DNA of 64,000 nucleotides from Nitrobacter winogradskyi Nb-255 (GCF_000012725.1 NC_007406.1:896001-960000); one strand, 5' to 3'. Positions 26,284 to 35,447 are shown, numbered from the stretch's first letter. Program-made: numbers and translations. The notes: generated by a model from the sequence alone, not told the origin.

Positions 26284-26499
26284 TCAACGCTTCGGCGGCC
26301 GGATCAGATCGCAGGGATCGACATCGAGCGCCACCGCGACCTTTCCCAAGACGCTGACGCTCGCCGAGACCGCGCCGCGCTCGATCGAGCCGACATAGCG
26401 CATGCTCAACCCCGAGCGCTCCGCCAGCTCTTCTTGCGTCAGTTTCTTGTCATAGCGCAGCCGACGCATGTTGATCGCCATGACCTCCTTAAGGTCCAT
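26284..26499 (-). CDS. XRE-family regulator of the ICE
   Basis: 71 aa. The HTH is KLTQEELAERSGLSMRYVGSIERG and the C-terminal VLGKVAVALDVDPCDLI completes a standard XRE domain. The start may be 26499 or an internal ATG at 26481 or 26469. This type of small regulator usually stands at the front of RepA/trb-type integrative elements. Two GATCGTTC-type palindromes lie immediately upstream. Confidence 0.8.
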   Translation of the reverse strand: MDLKEVMAINMRRLRYDKKLTQEELAERSGLSMRYVGSIERGAVSASVSVLGKVAVALDVDPCDLIRPPKR

Positions 26500-26519
26500 G
26501 ACGCATCGGAGCCAGAATC

Positions 26520-26548
26520 GGAACGATCGTTCTAGGAATGATCGTTCC
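26520..26548. promoter_or_regulatory. Tandem palindromic operators for the ICE XRE regulator
   Basis: GGAACGATCGTTCT (26520-26533) and GGAATGATCGTTCC (26535-26548) are two closely related palindromes one base apart. They begin 20 bases upstream of the XRE start, on the divergent side facing the DUF2285 gene. They are the likely operator for autorepression. Confidence 0.7.
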
Positions 26549-26722
26549 TATTCCGTTATAGTTGGGGCTGGCTCTTACCCGAGATTCGTCCTGCCGGGCG
26601 ATCCGCTACCGCGGCATCGGCATAACGTCATTCCGTATTGGCCACGGGAAAGCTGTCGCAATTCTATTGCGGGCCATGCCGATAACCTATTTGTCAAAGT
26701 GGGGAACGGTTCGGGGAACACG

Positions 26723-26989
26723 ATGACGAATAAGTCCGCCTTCAAGGACAGCCCGCCGCTGACCGAGCGGGTGAACGCCTACGACGAAGCCCATCTCGCC
26801 ACCTATCTCCGGCTGCTCGACGCGGCCGAGGAAGGCGCCGACTGGCGCGAGGTGGTCAAGATCGTCTTCGGCCTCGATGCCGAGGCCGATCCGCAGCGCG
26901 CGAAGCAGATGCACGACAGTCACCTGGCCCGCGCGCGCTGGATGACCGAGCACGGCTACCGGCATCTCCTCCAGCCGCGCATGCAGTGA
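26723..26989 (+). CDS. DUF2285-type protein of the ICE
   Basis: 88 aa from the ATG at 26723. The sequence VNAYDEAHLATYLRLLDAAE, EVVKIVFGLDAEADPQRAK and SHLARARWMTEHGYRHLL is the pattern of the C-terminal DUF2285 domain found beside the XRE regulator and RepA in alphaproteobacterial ICEs. Its role is not known; it may bind DNA. It is divergent from the XRE gene across shared operators. Confidence 0.75.
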   Translation: MTNKSAFKDSPPLTERVNAYDEAHLATYLRLLDAAEEGADWREVVKIVFGLDAEADPQRAKQMHDSHLARARWMTEHGYRHLLQPRMQ

Positions 26990-27180
26990 ACCCCGCAAAA
27001 ATTCGGCATCCGGCATGCAACTCATGATTGCCCGTCCCGCGATCGCTTCGCATTCCGATTATCTGCCTTCCAGCGTTTCCGACCGCCCCCAGAACAATCC
27101 CGACCGCTGATGGGAGGGGGGACATTTCCTTAGAGACCCCCGATTTTTGTCACTCCGCCGGACCGCGGATTCTTCGCCAT

Positions 27181-27219
27181 CGTCGCAACCGACTCGCCGC
27201 CATGACGGCGGTTGCGACG
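27181..27219. promoter_or_regulatory. Inverted repeat before the AlpA-like gene
   Basis: 11-bp arms CGTCGCAACCG (27181-27191) and CGGTTGCGACG (27209-27219) flank an 17-base spacer and end 10 bases before the start codon at 27230. It may be an operator or a ribosome-site-masking hairpin. Confidence 0.5.
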
Positions 27220-27229
27220 GAGCCGCGCA

Positions 27230-27472
27230 ATGCCGGAGAAGACCGAGAAGACTTGGCCGCGTTTCGTGCGCACGCCCGAGGCCGCGCGTCTGCTCGGTCT
27301 TTCGCCACGCACGCTTGAGAAGCATCGTTGCGACGGCACCGGGCCGGTCTATCACAAGCTCGGCGGGCGCGTGGTCTATACCATCGCCGACATTGAAGCC
27401 TGGATCGACGTCTGCGCACGTCAGTCCACATCGGAATCCGCTGCCGGCCAGGCGGCCGGCGCGGCGGGCTGA
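27230..27472 (+). CDS. AlpA/MerR-like helix-turn-helix protein
   Basis: 80 aa from the ATG at 27230. The helix-turn-helix is FVRTPEAARLLGLSPRTLEK, followed by YHKLGGRVVYTIADIEAWID, the wing typical of AlpA. It is 8 bases upstream of the replication initiator, where such regulators usually lie in these ICEs. A long inverted repeat precedes its start. Confidence 0.82.
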   Translation: MPEKTEKTWPRFVRTPEAARLLGLSPRTLEKHRCDGTGPVYHKLGGRVVYTIADIEAWIDVCARQSTSESAAGQAAGAAG

Positions 27473-27480
27473 TCGTCGGC

Positions 27481-28344
27481 ATGTCGGCGCGCCGCCCATA
27501 CGACGACCAGCAGCTCGAACTGTTCCGGGCGCGCGGCGACGATGTCGCCGCACGCGACACGCAGGACCTCATGTCCTGGCCGTTCTTCTCGCTCGCCAAG
27601 GTCCGCCGCGTGACGCCGATCGACTTCCGCATGGGCGAGGTGTCGATCCGCGTCGAGGCGACGGCCGAGCACGGCATGGCAACGATCTGGGACGCCGACG
27701 TGCTGATCTGGGCCGCGAGCCAGATCGTCGACGCGCGCGATCGCGGCTTGCGCACGTCGCGCCTCATGGCCGCCACGCCCTATGAGATCCTCACCTTTGT
27801 CGGCCGCAGCGACTCCGGCCTGAGCTACGACCGCCTGAAAGCGGCGCTCGACCGGCTGCAATCCACCACCGTCGTCACCTCGATCCGTCAGCCGTCCGAG
27901 CGGCGGCGGCATCGTTTCTCATGGATCAACGAGTGGAAGGAGCGTCTCGACGCGACCGGGCGGCCGCTCGGCATCGAACTGATCCTGCCGGACTGGTTCT
28001 ATGCCGGGGTCATCGACGACGCGCTGATCCTCACCATCGATCGCGCCTATTTCGATCTGACCGGCCGCCTCGAGCGCTGGCTGTATCGCCTTGTACGCAA
28101 GCATGGCGGCCGGCAGACGCACGGCTGGAGCTTCGACCTTCCGCATCTGCATCTGAAGTCCGGCAGCCTGTCGCCGCTGCGCCGTTTCCGCTTCGAGCTG
28201 CGCGCCATCGTCCAGCGCCAGCCGCTGCCCGGCTACCACCTGACGCTCATCGACGATCCCGATGGACGCCAGCGCCTGATCTTCCAACCAACGGCTTCCG
28301 ATCGCACCGTCACGCCGCACCAGCGGCGGGGAGGTGTGCAATGA
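27481..28344 (+). CDS. repA: Replication initiator protein A (RepA/TrfA-like)
   Basis: 287 aa. Two winged-helix domains are seen: WPFFSLAKVRRVTPIDFRMG with AATPYEILTFVGRSDSGLSY, and HGGRQTHGWSFDLPHLHLKS with FRFELRAIVQRQPLPGYHLT. These match the RepA family of small replicons that many ICEs of alpha- and betaproteobacteria carry. Three iterons lie 36 bases after the stop, so the protein and its origin appear paired. The stop is followed directly by an unusual stretch in which overlapping reading is possible. Confidence 0.85.
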   Translation: MSARRPYDDQQLELFRARGDDVAARDTQDLMSWPFFSLAKVRRVTPIDFRMGEVSIRVEATAEHGMATIWDADVLIWAASQIVDARDRGLRTSRLMAATPYEILTFVGRSDSGLSYDRLKAALDRLQSTTVVTSIRQPSERRRHRFSWINEWKERLDATGRPLGIELILPDWFYAGVIDDALILTIDRAYFDLTGRLERWLYRLVRKHGGRQTHGWSFDLPHLHLKSGSLSPLRRFRFELRAIVQRQPLPGYHLTLIDDPDGRQRLIFQPTASDRTVTPHQRRGGVQ

Positions 28345-28379
28345 GCATGCCTCGCATCGGTGCAAAAGGTGTGGACGGA

Positions 28380-28445
28380 CCCGTACTATTGGGAACGCCG
28401 ACTCCCGTTCTATTAGGAACGCGAGTCCCGTACTATTGGGAACGC
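28380..28445. repeat. Three origin iterons downstream of repA
   Basis: CCCGTACTATTGGGAACGC at 28380-28398, CCCGTTCTATTAGGAACGC at 28404-28422 and CCCGTACTATTGGGAACGC at 28427-28445: two identical and one two-base variant, at 24- and 23-base spacing. Iterons directly behind a RepA gene are expected for a theta-type replication origin. They are absent elsewhere in the window. Confidence 0.85.
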
Positions 28446-28489
28446 GCGCGCGCCGTATCGTCCGGCCGCCAAGCGTCGGAGATCGCGTC

Positions 28490-29248
28490 ATGACGGTCAC
28501 CGACTTTTCCGTGATTACGGGCGATTGTCGCGTCCTGATGCCGGCGCAGGGTCCGTTCGACCTGATCCTAGCCGATCCGCCCTATGGCGACACGTCGCTC
28601 GCCTGGGATCGCCGTGTCGACGGTTGGCTGCAGCTTGCATGCGCCGCGTTGAAGCCATCGGGATCGCTCTGGGTGTTCGGCTCGCTGCGCAGCTTCATGG
28701 CGACGGCCGATCAATTTGCCGACGCCGACCTGCGCTACGCGCAGGAGATCGTGTGGGAGAAGCAGAACGGCACCAGCTTCCACGCCGATCGCTTCAAGCG
28801 TGTGCATGAGCTGGTCGCGCAGTTCTATCGCGCGGACGTGCCGTGGAGCGCCGTTTATAACGACGTGCAGACGACGCCCGACGCGACGGCGCGCACCGTG
28901 CGGCGCAAGATGCCACCGCCGCATACCGGCCGCATCGACGCCGGCCACTACGTCAGCGAGGACGGCGGACCGCGGCTGATGCGCTCCGTGATCTACGCGC
29001 GCAATTGCCACGGCACGGCAATCCATCCGACGGAAAAGCCGTCCGGCCTGATCGAAATCCTGATCCGCACGAGCTGCCCGCAAGGGGGCCTGGTCGGCGA
29101 TTGGTTCGTCGGATCGGGCGCCGCCGGCGAAGCCTGCCGGCTCGCCGGGCGGCGCTATGTCGGCTGCGAGATCGACGCCGGCATGGCCGAGCTTGCGCGG
29201 GGGCGCATCACATCGGTGCTGCCGTTCATCGAGGGAGCGCAGCCATAA
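28490..29248 (+). CDS. DNA adenine-N6 methyltransferase (beta class)
   Basis: 252 aa from the ATG at 28490; an upstream start (28334) would read through the iterons and is rejected. The catalytic DLILADPPYGDTSLAW comes first and the AdoMet-binding GDWFVGSGAAGEACRLAGRR last, the beta-class order. The target-recognition part lies between. The family occurs behind repA in ICEs of this type and may protect the element or control replication. Confidence 0.9.
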   Translation: MTVTDFSVITGDCRVLMPAQGPFDLILADPPYGDTSLAWDRRVDGWLQLACAALKPSGSLWVFGSLRSFMATADQFADADLRYAQEIVWEKQNGTSFHADRFKRVHELVAQFYRADVPWSAVYNDVQTTPDATARTVRRKMPPPHTGRIDAGHYVSEDGGPRLMRSVIYARNCHGTAIHPTEKPSGLIEILIRTSCPQGGLVGDWFVGSGAAGEACRLAGRRYVGCEIDAGMAELARGRITSVLPFIEGAQP

Positions 29249-29250
29249 CG

Positions 29251-29737
29251 GCAGGGCTGCGCGCCATCGGTCAGCCGGGCGACCTTACGCTTGTCGAACT
29301 GACGTGGCGCGAGAAGCGCATCGAGCACCGTATCCGCTTCGGCCGGATCGCCGAAGAACATCGTCTCGACCGCCACCGACGCATCGTCGCCTTCGCGCCC
29401 GGCAGCGTGTTCGCTCGTGCGCTGGGCGGCCAACGAATACGGCACCATCATCTCGCGGATCGACATCGTTCGGTCTGTCGAAGGTGGCGAGCCTTATCAG
29501 ACGTTGCCCTTCGTCCGTCCTGGCGGCGACATCCTGTTGCGGATCAGCGGCTGGCCGAAGGTGCAGCGCGTGTTGGCCGCGATCGACGCGATCGAAGCCA
29601 TCGGCATTGATCCTCCCGACGTTGCACCGGAACACTGGCGGCATCTCAACCATCGCATCGGCGTCAACGAGCCGTTCCGCATCTACAGCCATGAGCAGCA
29701 CCACGCCTGGCTGTTGCGGCGGGAGGTGTCGCGATGA
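29251..29737 (+). pseudogene. DUF2840 protein, frameshifted
   Basis: The first half is LTLVELTWREKRIEHRIRFG and AFAPGSVFAR. After a small length change near 29423 the frame shifts to RWAANEYGTIISRIDIVRSV and VRPGGDILLRISGWPKVQRV through the stop at 29737. Together they make the usual DUF2840 protein of ICEs, which lies between the methyltransferase and the TraF peptidase. No ATG is visible at the 5' end either, so it is a pseudogene twice over. Confidence 0.8.
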
Positions 29738-30294
29738 CCGCGCGCCGCAGGACGCTGCTCGCAATGCTCACGGGTGCGGCGCTGATCGTCGCGCCGGCCT
29801 GGAGCCGCCCCGAACTCCGCTTCATCTGGAACGCATCCGCCAGCGTGCCGATCGGTCTCTATCGCATCGTGCCCGGCAATCATGTCGACGTCACCGATCT
29901 CGCCGTCGTCATGCCGCCCGCCGAGCTGGCGGCATTCCTCGACGAGCGCGGCTACCTGCCGCGCGGCCTGCCGCTCATCAAGCGCGTGCTGGCGCTCGGC
30001 GGTACGAGAATCTGCCGGCGCGACAGCGCCATTATCGCCTATGACGGAATCTACGGGCAGGCGCTCGCGCGCGATACGCGCGGCCGACCGCTGCCCGACT
30101 GGCAAGGCTGCCGCACGCTCCATGACGGCGAAGCCTTCTTCATGAATTGGGACAGTCCCGACAGCTTCGACAGCCGCTATTTCGGGCCGCTTCCGATCAG
30201 CACCATCGTCGGTCGCGCCATTCCCATCTGGACCACCGACGGCACCGATCCGGCCGCGGAATCCCTCCGCGCGCCGGTCTCCGACGAGCCGTGA
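29734..30294 (+). CDS. traF: TraF/S26-type signal peptidase
   Basis: 186 aa. An N-terminal membrane anchor (LLAMLTGAALIVAPAWS) is followed by SVPIGLYRIVPG with the Ser nucleophile and GLPLIKRVLALGGT with the catalytic Lys; DSPDSFDSRYFGPLP is the C-terminal box. S26 peptidases of this type mature the conjugative pilin. The start codon overlaps the DUF2840 stop (CGATGA). It appears intact. Confidence 0.9.
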   Translation: MTARRRTLLAMLTGAALIVAPAWSRPELRFIWNASASVPIGLYRIVPGNHVDVTDLAVVMPPAELAAFLDERGYLPRGLPLIKRVLALGGTRICRRDSAIIAYDGIYGQALARDTRGRPLPDWQGCRTLHDGEAFFMNWDSPDSFDSRYFGPLPISTIVGRAIPIWTTDGTDPAAESLRAPVSDEP

Positions 30295-30328
30295 CGGCTC
30301 GCTTCTCCAACCAGATGAGGATATCGCC

Positions 30329-30430
30329 ATGACGCAGATCGGCACGTTCACGAAGACCAAGACCGGCTTCAGCGGTCGCCTCCGCACGCTCGCGCTCGAC
30401 GTCGAGCGCCCGTCGTTCCGATCCTTGTCT
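30329..30430 (+). pseudogene. N-terminal stub of a second DUF736 gene, fused in frame to the transglycosylase region
   Basis: From the ATG at 30329 (GAGGATATCGCC upstream) the reading is MTQIGTFTKTKTGFSGRLRT, clear DUF736 N-terminus, for about 26 residues and then changes to unrelated RPSFRSLSAVI. The same frame stays open into the transglycosylase gene. The likely cause is a deletion. A DUF736 gene here is the normal arrangement in these ICEs. Confidence 0.7.
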
Positions 30431-30577
30431 GCCGTCATCCCTCTGATCGATCGGATCGCGGATCATCCCTCCGACCCGATCGCCCGTCAGGCGGCCGTCG
30501 CGCGCAGCGCAGGTCAAGGGCGGCCGCAGGGCCGGCGCAGCCTTGCCCTTGACCGAAGCGAGCACGGTGGCAGGCTG

Positions 30578-31339
30578 ATGGCGTCTCGGAATGGCGGGCC
30601 ATGCACGGCCCTGTCATCGATCATCGCGACGTTGATCGCGTGCGGCGTGATCGTTGTAGCCGCGCCTACCGCGTCGGCCGATCCGACACCCACAAATCGC
30701 GGCTCGACGGTTGCGCCGTCCGGTCCGTGGGCGCCGCACATCGCCGAGGCGGCGAAGCGCTTCGCCATTCCCGAGCGCTGGATACGCGCGGTCATGGCCG
30801 TCGAGAGCCACGGCGATCGGACCGCGCGATCGCCCAAGGGCGCGATCGGCTTGATGCAGATCATGCCGAAGACATGGGACGAGTTGCGCGCGCGTCACGC
30901 ACTCGGAAATGACCCTTGGCAACCGCGCGCCAACATCCTGGCCGGCGCGGCGTACCTGCGCGAGATGCATGACCGCTACGGCACGGTAGAAGCGATGCTT
31001 GCTGCTTACAATGCCGGCCCTGGCCGCTATGACAAGCATCTTGCCACCGGCCAGGCGCTCCCCGCCGAAACCATCGACTATGTCGCGAAGATCACGCCGA
31101 CGATCGACGTTACGGCCTCCGTTGTGCGGTCCATTGGCCGTCCATTGCACCCGTCATGGTCACGCGCTCCGCTGTTCGTTGCGCGTTCCATCGCCGCAGG
31201 CGAGGACGATCGCGATGCCGGCGAGTCTCCTTCCGGCCGACCTTCGAACGGATTGCCGATTACCGGTCTATCAGCGCTCGTGCCGCCGTCCGCCGGACTC
31301 TTCGTGCGCAGGCCTGAAGACGACGGAGGACAGCGATGA
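30578..31339 (+). CDS. Conjugation-associated lytic transglycosylase (SLT family)
   Basis: 253 aa from the ATG at 30578. A signal sequence (LIACGVIVVAAPTASA) is followed by the SLT domain: WIRAVMAVESHGDRTARSPK with the catalytic Glu, GAIGLMQIMPKTWDELR, and LAAYNAGPGRYDKH. The enzyme opens peptidoglycan for the transfer apparatus. The frame is open back to the DUF736 stub, so a fused 336-aa product starting at 30329 is possible, but a signal peptide must be N-terminal to work. Confidence 0.88.
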   Translation: MASRNGGPCTALSSIIATLIACGVIVVAAPTASADPTPTNRGSTVAPSGPWAPHIAEAAKRFAIPERWIRAVMAVESHGDRTARSPKGAIGLMQIMPKTWDELRARHALGNDPWQPRANILAGAAYLREMHDRYGTVEAMLAAYNAGPGRYDKHLATGQALPAETIDYVAKITPTIDVTASVVRSIGRPLHPSWSRAPLFVARSIAAGEDDRDAGESPSGRPSNGLPITGLSALVPPSAGLFVRRPEDDGGQR

Positions 31340-31494
31340 ACATCGTGTTTCCTCGCTTCGCGAAGTGCGCAATCGTAGAGAGTGTGGAACGCTGCGGGGC
31401 AGCACAGGCAACGACCGAGCGAATGCCTCCCGTAATCGGTTGGACAACGGAATGGCAGCTGGCGTGCGGCCGGTTGGCGTGGCGGCGGCTGCTA
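31336..31494 (+). pseudogene. Start of a small ICE gene cut by IS630
   Basis: The ATG at 31336 overlaps the transglycosylase stop (CGATGA), so it is a coupled gene start. About 53 residues (MNIVFPRFAKCAIVESVERC) follow before IS630 begins at 31495. I do not recognise the family. The remainder has not been found beyond the IS elements. Confidence 0.5.
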
Positions 31495-32541
31495 GAGCAT
31501 GATGAGTTTAGATTTGGTTGTATCCTGCATTGACGAAGTAGTTGGCGCATTCAGCCGGTGCAACGGTTTCGAGGATCGGAGCGATAGCATTGTAGACGGC
31601 CTCGGTGGTCCGCTGCGCGGCTTTGCGTAGCCAGTGTTTGAACTTGGCAAAGAACTGCTCGATCGGGTTCAGATCAGGCGAGTATTTCGGCAGGTAGAAG
31701 AGCCGGGCACCGGCGGCACGGATGACGCGACGCACGGCGCTGGCCTTGTGCGAGCCGAGGTTGTCCATAATGACGATGTCGCCGTGCCGCAGGGTCGGGA
31801 CCAGAACCTTCTCGATGTAGAGAAGGAAGGCTTCGCCGTTGATCGGCCCCTCGATGAACCACGGCGCGGTGATGCGATCGTGGCGCAGAGCGGCCATAAA
31901 GGTCATGGTCTGCCAGCGGCCATGCGGCACCTTGGCTCTGATGCGTTGACCGCGCGGCGCCCAGCCCCGCAGCGGCGCCATATTGGTTTTGGTCCAGGTC
32001 TCATCGATGAACACCAGCCGAGTGGGATCAATCCGATCTCGATACTTGGTCCATTGCGCTCGCCGACGGGCGACATCGGGACGATCCTGCTCTGCAGCAA
32101 TCAGCGTCTTTTTTTGTAACTGAGCTTCACAGCGTGAACGAACTCCCACATCGTGCGGTAATCGACCTTAAGGCCACGCTCGGCAAGTTCGGCCACCAGC
32201 CCGCGCACGGTAAAGTCCTTTCGGCACCGTTGCAGCAGCCATTCGCGGTGCGGCCCCGCAATCTTCTTTGGCCTATAGCCGCCGATCTGGCTTGGCGCGA
32301 CGCTGCCGGTCTCGTGGAAGCGTTGTACCCAGTTGATCGCCGTGCTGATGCCCACCCCAAACTGGGCCGCAGCCTGATGCCGCGACAGGCCGCCTTTAAC
32401 GACAGCACGCACTACCCGCTCACGAAGGTCGTTCGAATAGGCTCGTCCCATCCATGCTGGCCTCCTTCCCAGTCAGCATGTTGAATCAGATGAATTCTGA
32501 TTTGGGAATCTCAATCGATTCAAAATAAACCCATCCCGCTC
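31495..32541 (-). mobile_element. IS630-family insertion sequence, 1047 bp
   Basis: Ends GAGCATGATGAGTTTAG (left) and GAGCGGGATGGGTTTAT (right, reversed) are flanked by TA at 31493-31494 and 32542-32543. The transposase lies on the minus strand. The same terminal sequence recurs in a small repeat at 60883-60995. Confidence 0.82.
31508..32451 (-). CDS. IS630-family transposase made by frameshift
   Basis: OrfA (32451-32101) has a helix-turn-helix (LSRHQAAAQFGVGISTAINW) and ends VKLSYKKRR at an A7 run near 32110. OrfB (32149-31508) continues RLVFIDETWTKTNMAPLRGW with the DE(T) motif, VIMDNLGSHKASAVRR and YSPDLNPIEQFFAKFKHWLR with the final DE pair. A -1 frameshift at the A run joins them. All DDE residues are present. 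Confidence 0.85.
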
Positions 32542-32578
32542 TAGAACATCTCCCGTTGAATCACGCGGGAGACGTTTG

Positions 32579-33670
32579 ATGGCATTGTTGTTTTGTGGAC
32601 TGGACGTGGCGATGGACGAGACCGCGATCTGCGTGGTCGACGATCAGGGTAAAATCCTTCTGGAAACCACCTGTGTGAGCGATCCGGTGGCGATCCGCGA
32701 TGTGCTCAAACCTTATCTCGAGCGGTTGCGCCGCGTCGGTCATGAGGCCGGCTCACTGTCGCCCTGGCTGCACCCGGAGATGCTGAAACTCGGCCTGCCG
32801 GCGGTGTGCCTGGAAACCCAGCATGTGCGGGCGGCGCTGTCGGCGCAGCGCAACAAGACCGACCGGACGGATGCGCTGGGGATTGCGCATATCATGCGCA
32901 CCGGCTGGTTCCGGCAGGCGCATATCAAGAGCGAGAGCTGCTACCGCTTGCGTCTGTTGCTGACACAGCGGCGCAACCTGAAGGCCAAATTCCTCGACAT
33001 CGAGAACACCATCCGGCATTCGCTGAAGGCGTTCGGCATCAAGCTCGGCGGCGCCTCGCGCGGCACGTTCGACCAGGCCGTGCGCGAGGCGGTGGCGCAG
33101 GATCCGCTCACCGCGGAGCTGATGGATGCGATGCTGACGGCGCGGGCGATGCTGTGGAAACAGTATTGCCGGCTGCACGATCTGGTGGTGCGATTCGTCG
33201 CCGGCAATGAATTGTGTCGGCGCTTCATGCAGATTCCCGGCGTCGGTCCGGTGACGGCACTGTCCTTCATGACGGCGATCGACGATCCGTCGCGGTTCCG
33301 CCGTTCGCGCGACGTTGCTGCGTATTTTGGTCTGACATCCCGGCGCTGGCAGTCCGGCACCTCGATCGACGTCCAGGGCCGCATCAGCAAGGCCGGCGAT
33401 CCGGACGTACGCCGCGCGCTGTATGAGGCAGCGTCGGCGCTGATGACGCGGTTCAAGCGCAAGGACAAGGTCAAGACCTGGGGCCAGCAGATCGCCAAGC
33501 GGTCCTGTCACCGCAAGGCCTGCGTCGCGGTGGCGCGCAAGCTGGCGGTGATCATGCATGCGATGTGGACCGACGGGACGTTCTATATCGGCGATCCCGC
33601 TGTCAGCGCCCAGGACATGGCCGCGCGTACGGCGCTGAAGGATCGCAAGCTACTCGGAGCGCATCGATGA
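32579..33670 (+). CDS. IS110-family transposase
   Basis: 363 aa. The N-terminal DEDD domain has GLDVAMDETAICVVDDQG and KTDRTDALGIAHIMR, and the C-terminal transposase_20 domain has QIPGVGPVTALSFMTAIDDP and FGLTSRRWQSGTSIDVQGRI. The element has no obvious inverted repeats, as usual for IS110. Its 3' non-coding end seems to reach about 33925, where relaxase sequence begins. It is inserted next to the IS630 copy and removed the start of the relaxase gene. Confidence 0.9.
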   Translation: MALLFCGLDVAMDETAICVVDDQGKILLETTCVSDPVAIRDVLKPYLERLRRVGHEAGSLSPWLHPEMLKLGLPAVCLETQHVRAALSAQRNKTDRTDALGIAHIMRTGWFRQAHIKSESCYRLRLLLTQRRNLKAKFLDIENTIRHSLKAFGIKLGGASRGTFDQAVREAVAQDPLTAELMDAMLTARAMLWKQYCRLHDLVVRFVAGNELCRRFMQIPGVGPVTALSFMTAIDDPSRFRRSRDVAAYFGLTSRRWQSGTSIDVQGRISKAGDPDVRRALYEAASALMTRFKRKDKVKTWGQQIAKRSCHRKACVAVARKLAVIMHAMWTDGTFYIGDPAVSAQDMAARTALKDRKLLGAHR

Positions 33671-33929
33671 GCAGTACCCAACACGATGGATTGCAGCCGC
33701 ACGTCATGGTGACGACGGCCTTTTGAACAACGGAGCTCCACGCGAGCGGATGAGGACTGGTGCAGACCAAGGACGACGGGACGCACGTTATCTTGCCTGT
33801 GGCCGGACGCCGGATGGCGTCTTTGGACCACGCCGGAATGCCTGTGATGATGCCCCGTGAATCCGATGGAGAGATGCGCCGCGACGGTTCGAGCGCTGCC
33901 GATGTGCAGCCGAAACACCCCGTCGCCAA

Positions 33930-35334
33930 GATGTTCGGTCCGCAGACCGACGACGCTGACGTGAAGGATTTCACGGAGCGCTGCAAGGACGACCGGCATC
34001 ACTTCAGGTTCATCGTGTCCCCCGAGGACGCGAGCGACATGGAGGATCTGAAGCGGTTCACCCGCGAACTGATGACGCAGGCGGAAAAGGACCTCGGCAC
34101 GAAACTCGAATGGGTCGCCGTCGATCACTGGAATACCGACAACCCCCATGTCCACGTCATCGTGCGTGGTCGCGCCGATGATGGCCGCGACCTTGTGATC
34201 GACCGCGACTATATCAAGAGCGGCATGCGTGACCGTGCGCAGGACCTCATTACGCAGGAACTTAGCCCGCGCACCGATCTCGACATCAGCCGCGCACTGA
34301 GCCGTCAGATCGAAGCCGAACGCTGGACCCAGCTCGACCGCCAGCTTGTCCGTGACGCCAACGAGGAGGGCGTGATCGACGTGGCGCCGTCACCGGATCG
34401 CCAGCCCGACGCATACCTGACGCAGAAGGTCGGGCGATTGCGCCACCTCGAACACCTCGGCCTTGCCGAGGCCATCGGCCCCGGCCAATGGGTCATGGCG
34501 GAAGGTGCGGAGTCGACCTTGCGCGAACTCGGCCAGCGCAACGACATCATCAAGCGGATGCACCGCGCCCTCGACGAGTAGGGCATCGCGCGCGGCGCGG
34601 CCGACTATGTCCTGGCCGGCGAGGCGCATGGCTCCCCGGTCATCGGCCGCCTGGTTGAACGCGGTCTCGACAACGAATTGATCGGCACGGCCTATGCCGT
34701 GGTGGACGGCATCGACGGCCGCACCCACCATATCAAGCTGCCGGACATCGAGTCGTCCGGCGACAGCGCGCCGGGCTCCATCGTGGAATTGCGATCGTTC
34801 GAGGATGCGAAGGGCAATCGGCGCGTGGCGTTGGCGGCGCGCTCCGATCTGTCAATCGAAGCCCAGACCACGGCGAGCGGTGCGACCTGGCTCGATCGCC
34901 AGCTTGTCGCCCGCGATCCGGCCGATCTCGCCGGCGGCTTCGGCCTGGAGGTGAAGCAGGCGATGGAAGCGCGCGCCGAGCACTTGGTTCGGGAAGGGAT
35001 GGCGCGGCGCGATGGCGAGCGCATCCTGTTCAACCGGAACCTGATCGGCACGATCCGGCAACGCGAGCTGGATGTTCTTGGTAACAGGCTCGCGACCGAG
35101 ACCGGCGCCCCGTTCCAGAAATACGCTGACGGTGAATTTGTCGCCGGCGCCTACAGCCGGCGCTTCGCGCTCGCGTCCGGCCGCTTCGCGATGATTGACG
35201 ATGGCCTTGGCTTCAAGCTCGTGCCGTGGACGCCGTCGATCGAGACACACATCGGTCAGCATATCTCCGGCGTCGGGCGTACCGATGGCGGCGTGGACTG
35301 GTCGTTCGGCCGCAAGCGGGGGCTGGGGCTATGA
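33930..35334 (+). pseudogene. VirD2-type relaxase (DUF3363), truncated and interrupted by a stop codon
   Basis: The readable part starts KMFGPQTDDADVKDFTERCK and carries the nickase signature HHFRFIVSPEDA and VDHWNTDNPHVHVIVRGRAD (the metal-binding HxH). An in-frame TAG at 34579-34581 stops it after RALDE, and the same frame continues GIARGAADYVLAGEAHGSPV to the natural end GRKRGLGL. About 100 N-terminal residues with the nicking Tyr region were lost to IS110. It therefore cannot initiate transfer. Confidence 0.88.
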
Positions 35335-35416
35335 GGGGTGAGGTGGCCGGCTCGCGGCGGATGGCCTGGTCGCCGCGCACAAGAGCCTGATCTTGAATTC
35401 CAGGCCGGTCCGGCAT

Positions 35417-35436
35417 ATGTAGGTACTTGCCTACAT
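35417..35436. promoter_or_regulatory. Inverted-repeat operator of the phd/vapC pair
   Basis: ATGTAGG and CCTACAT form perfect 7-bp arms around TACTTG. It lies 11 bases upstream of the antitoxin start, the position of Phd-type autoregulation. Confidence 0.65.
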
Positions 35437-35447
35437 GGAGGTGCGAC

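Noticed and set aside
28334-28489. Earlier start for the methyltransferase
   Set aside because: It would translate through the iterons; the ATG at 28490 gives a normal N-terminus.
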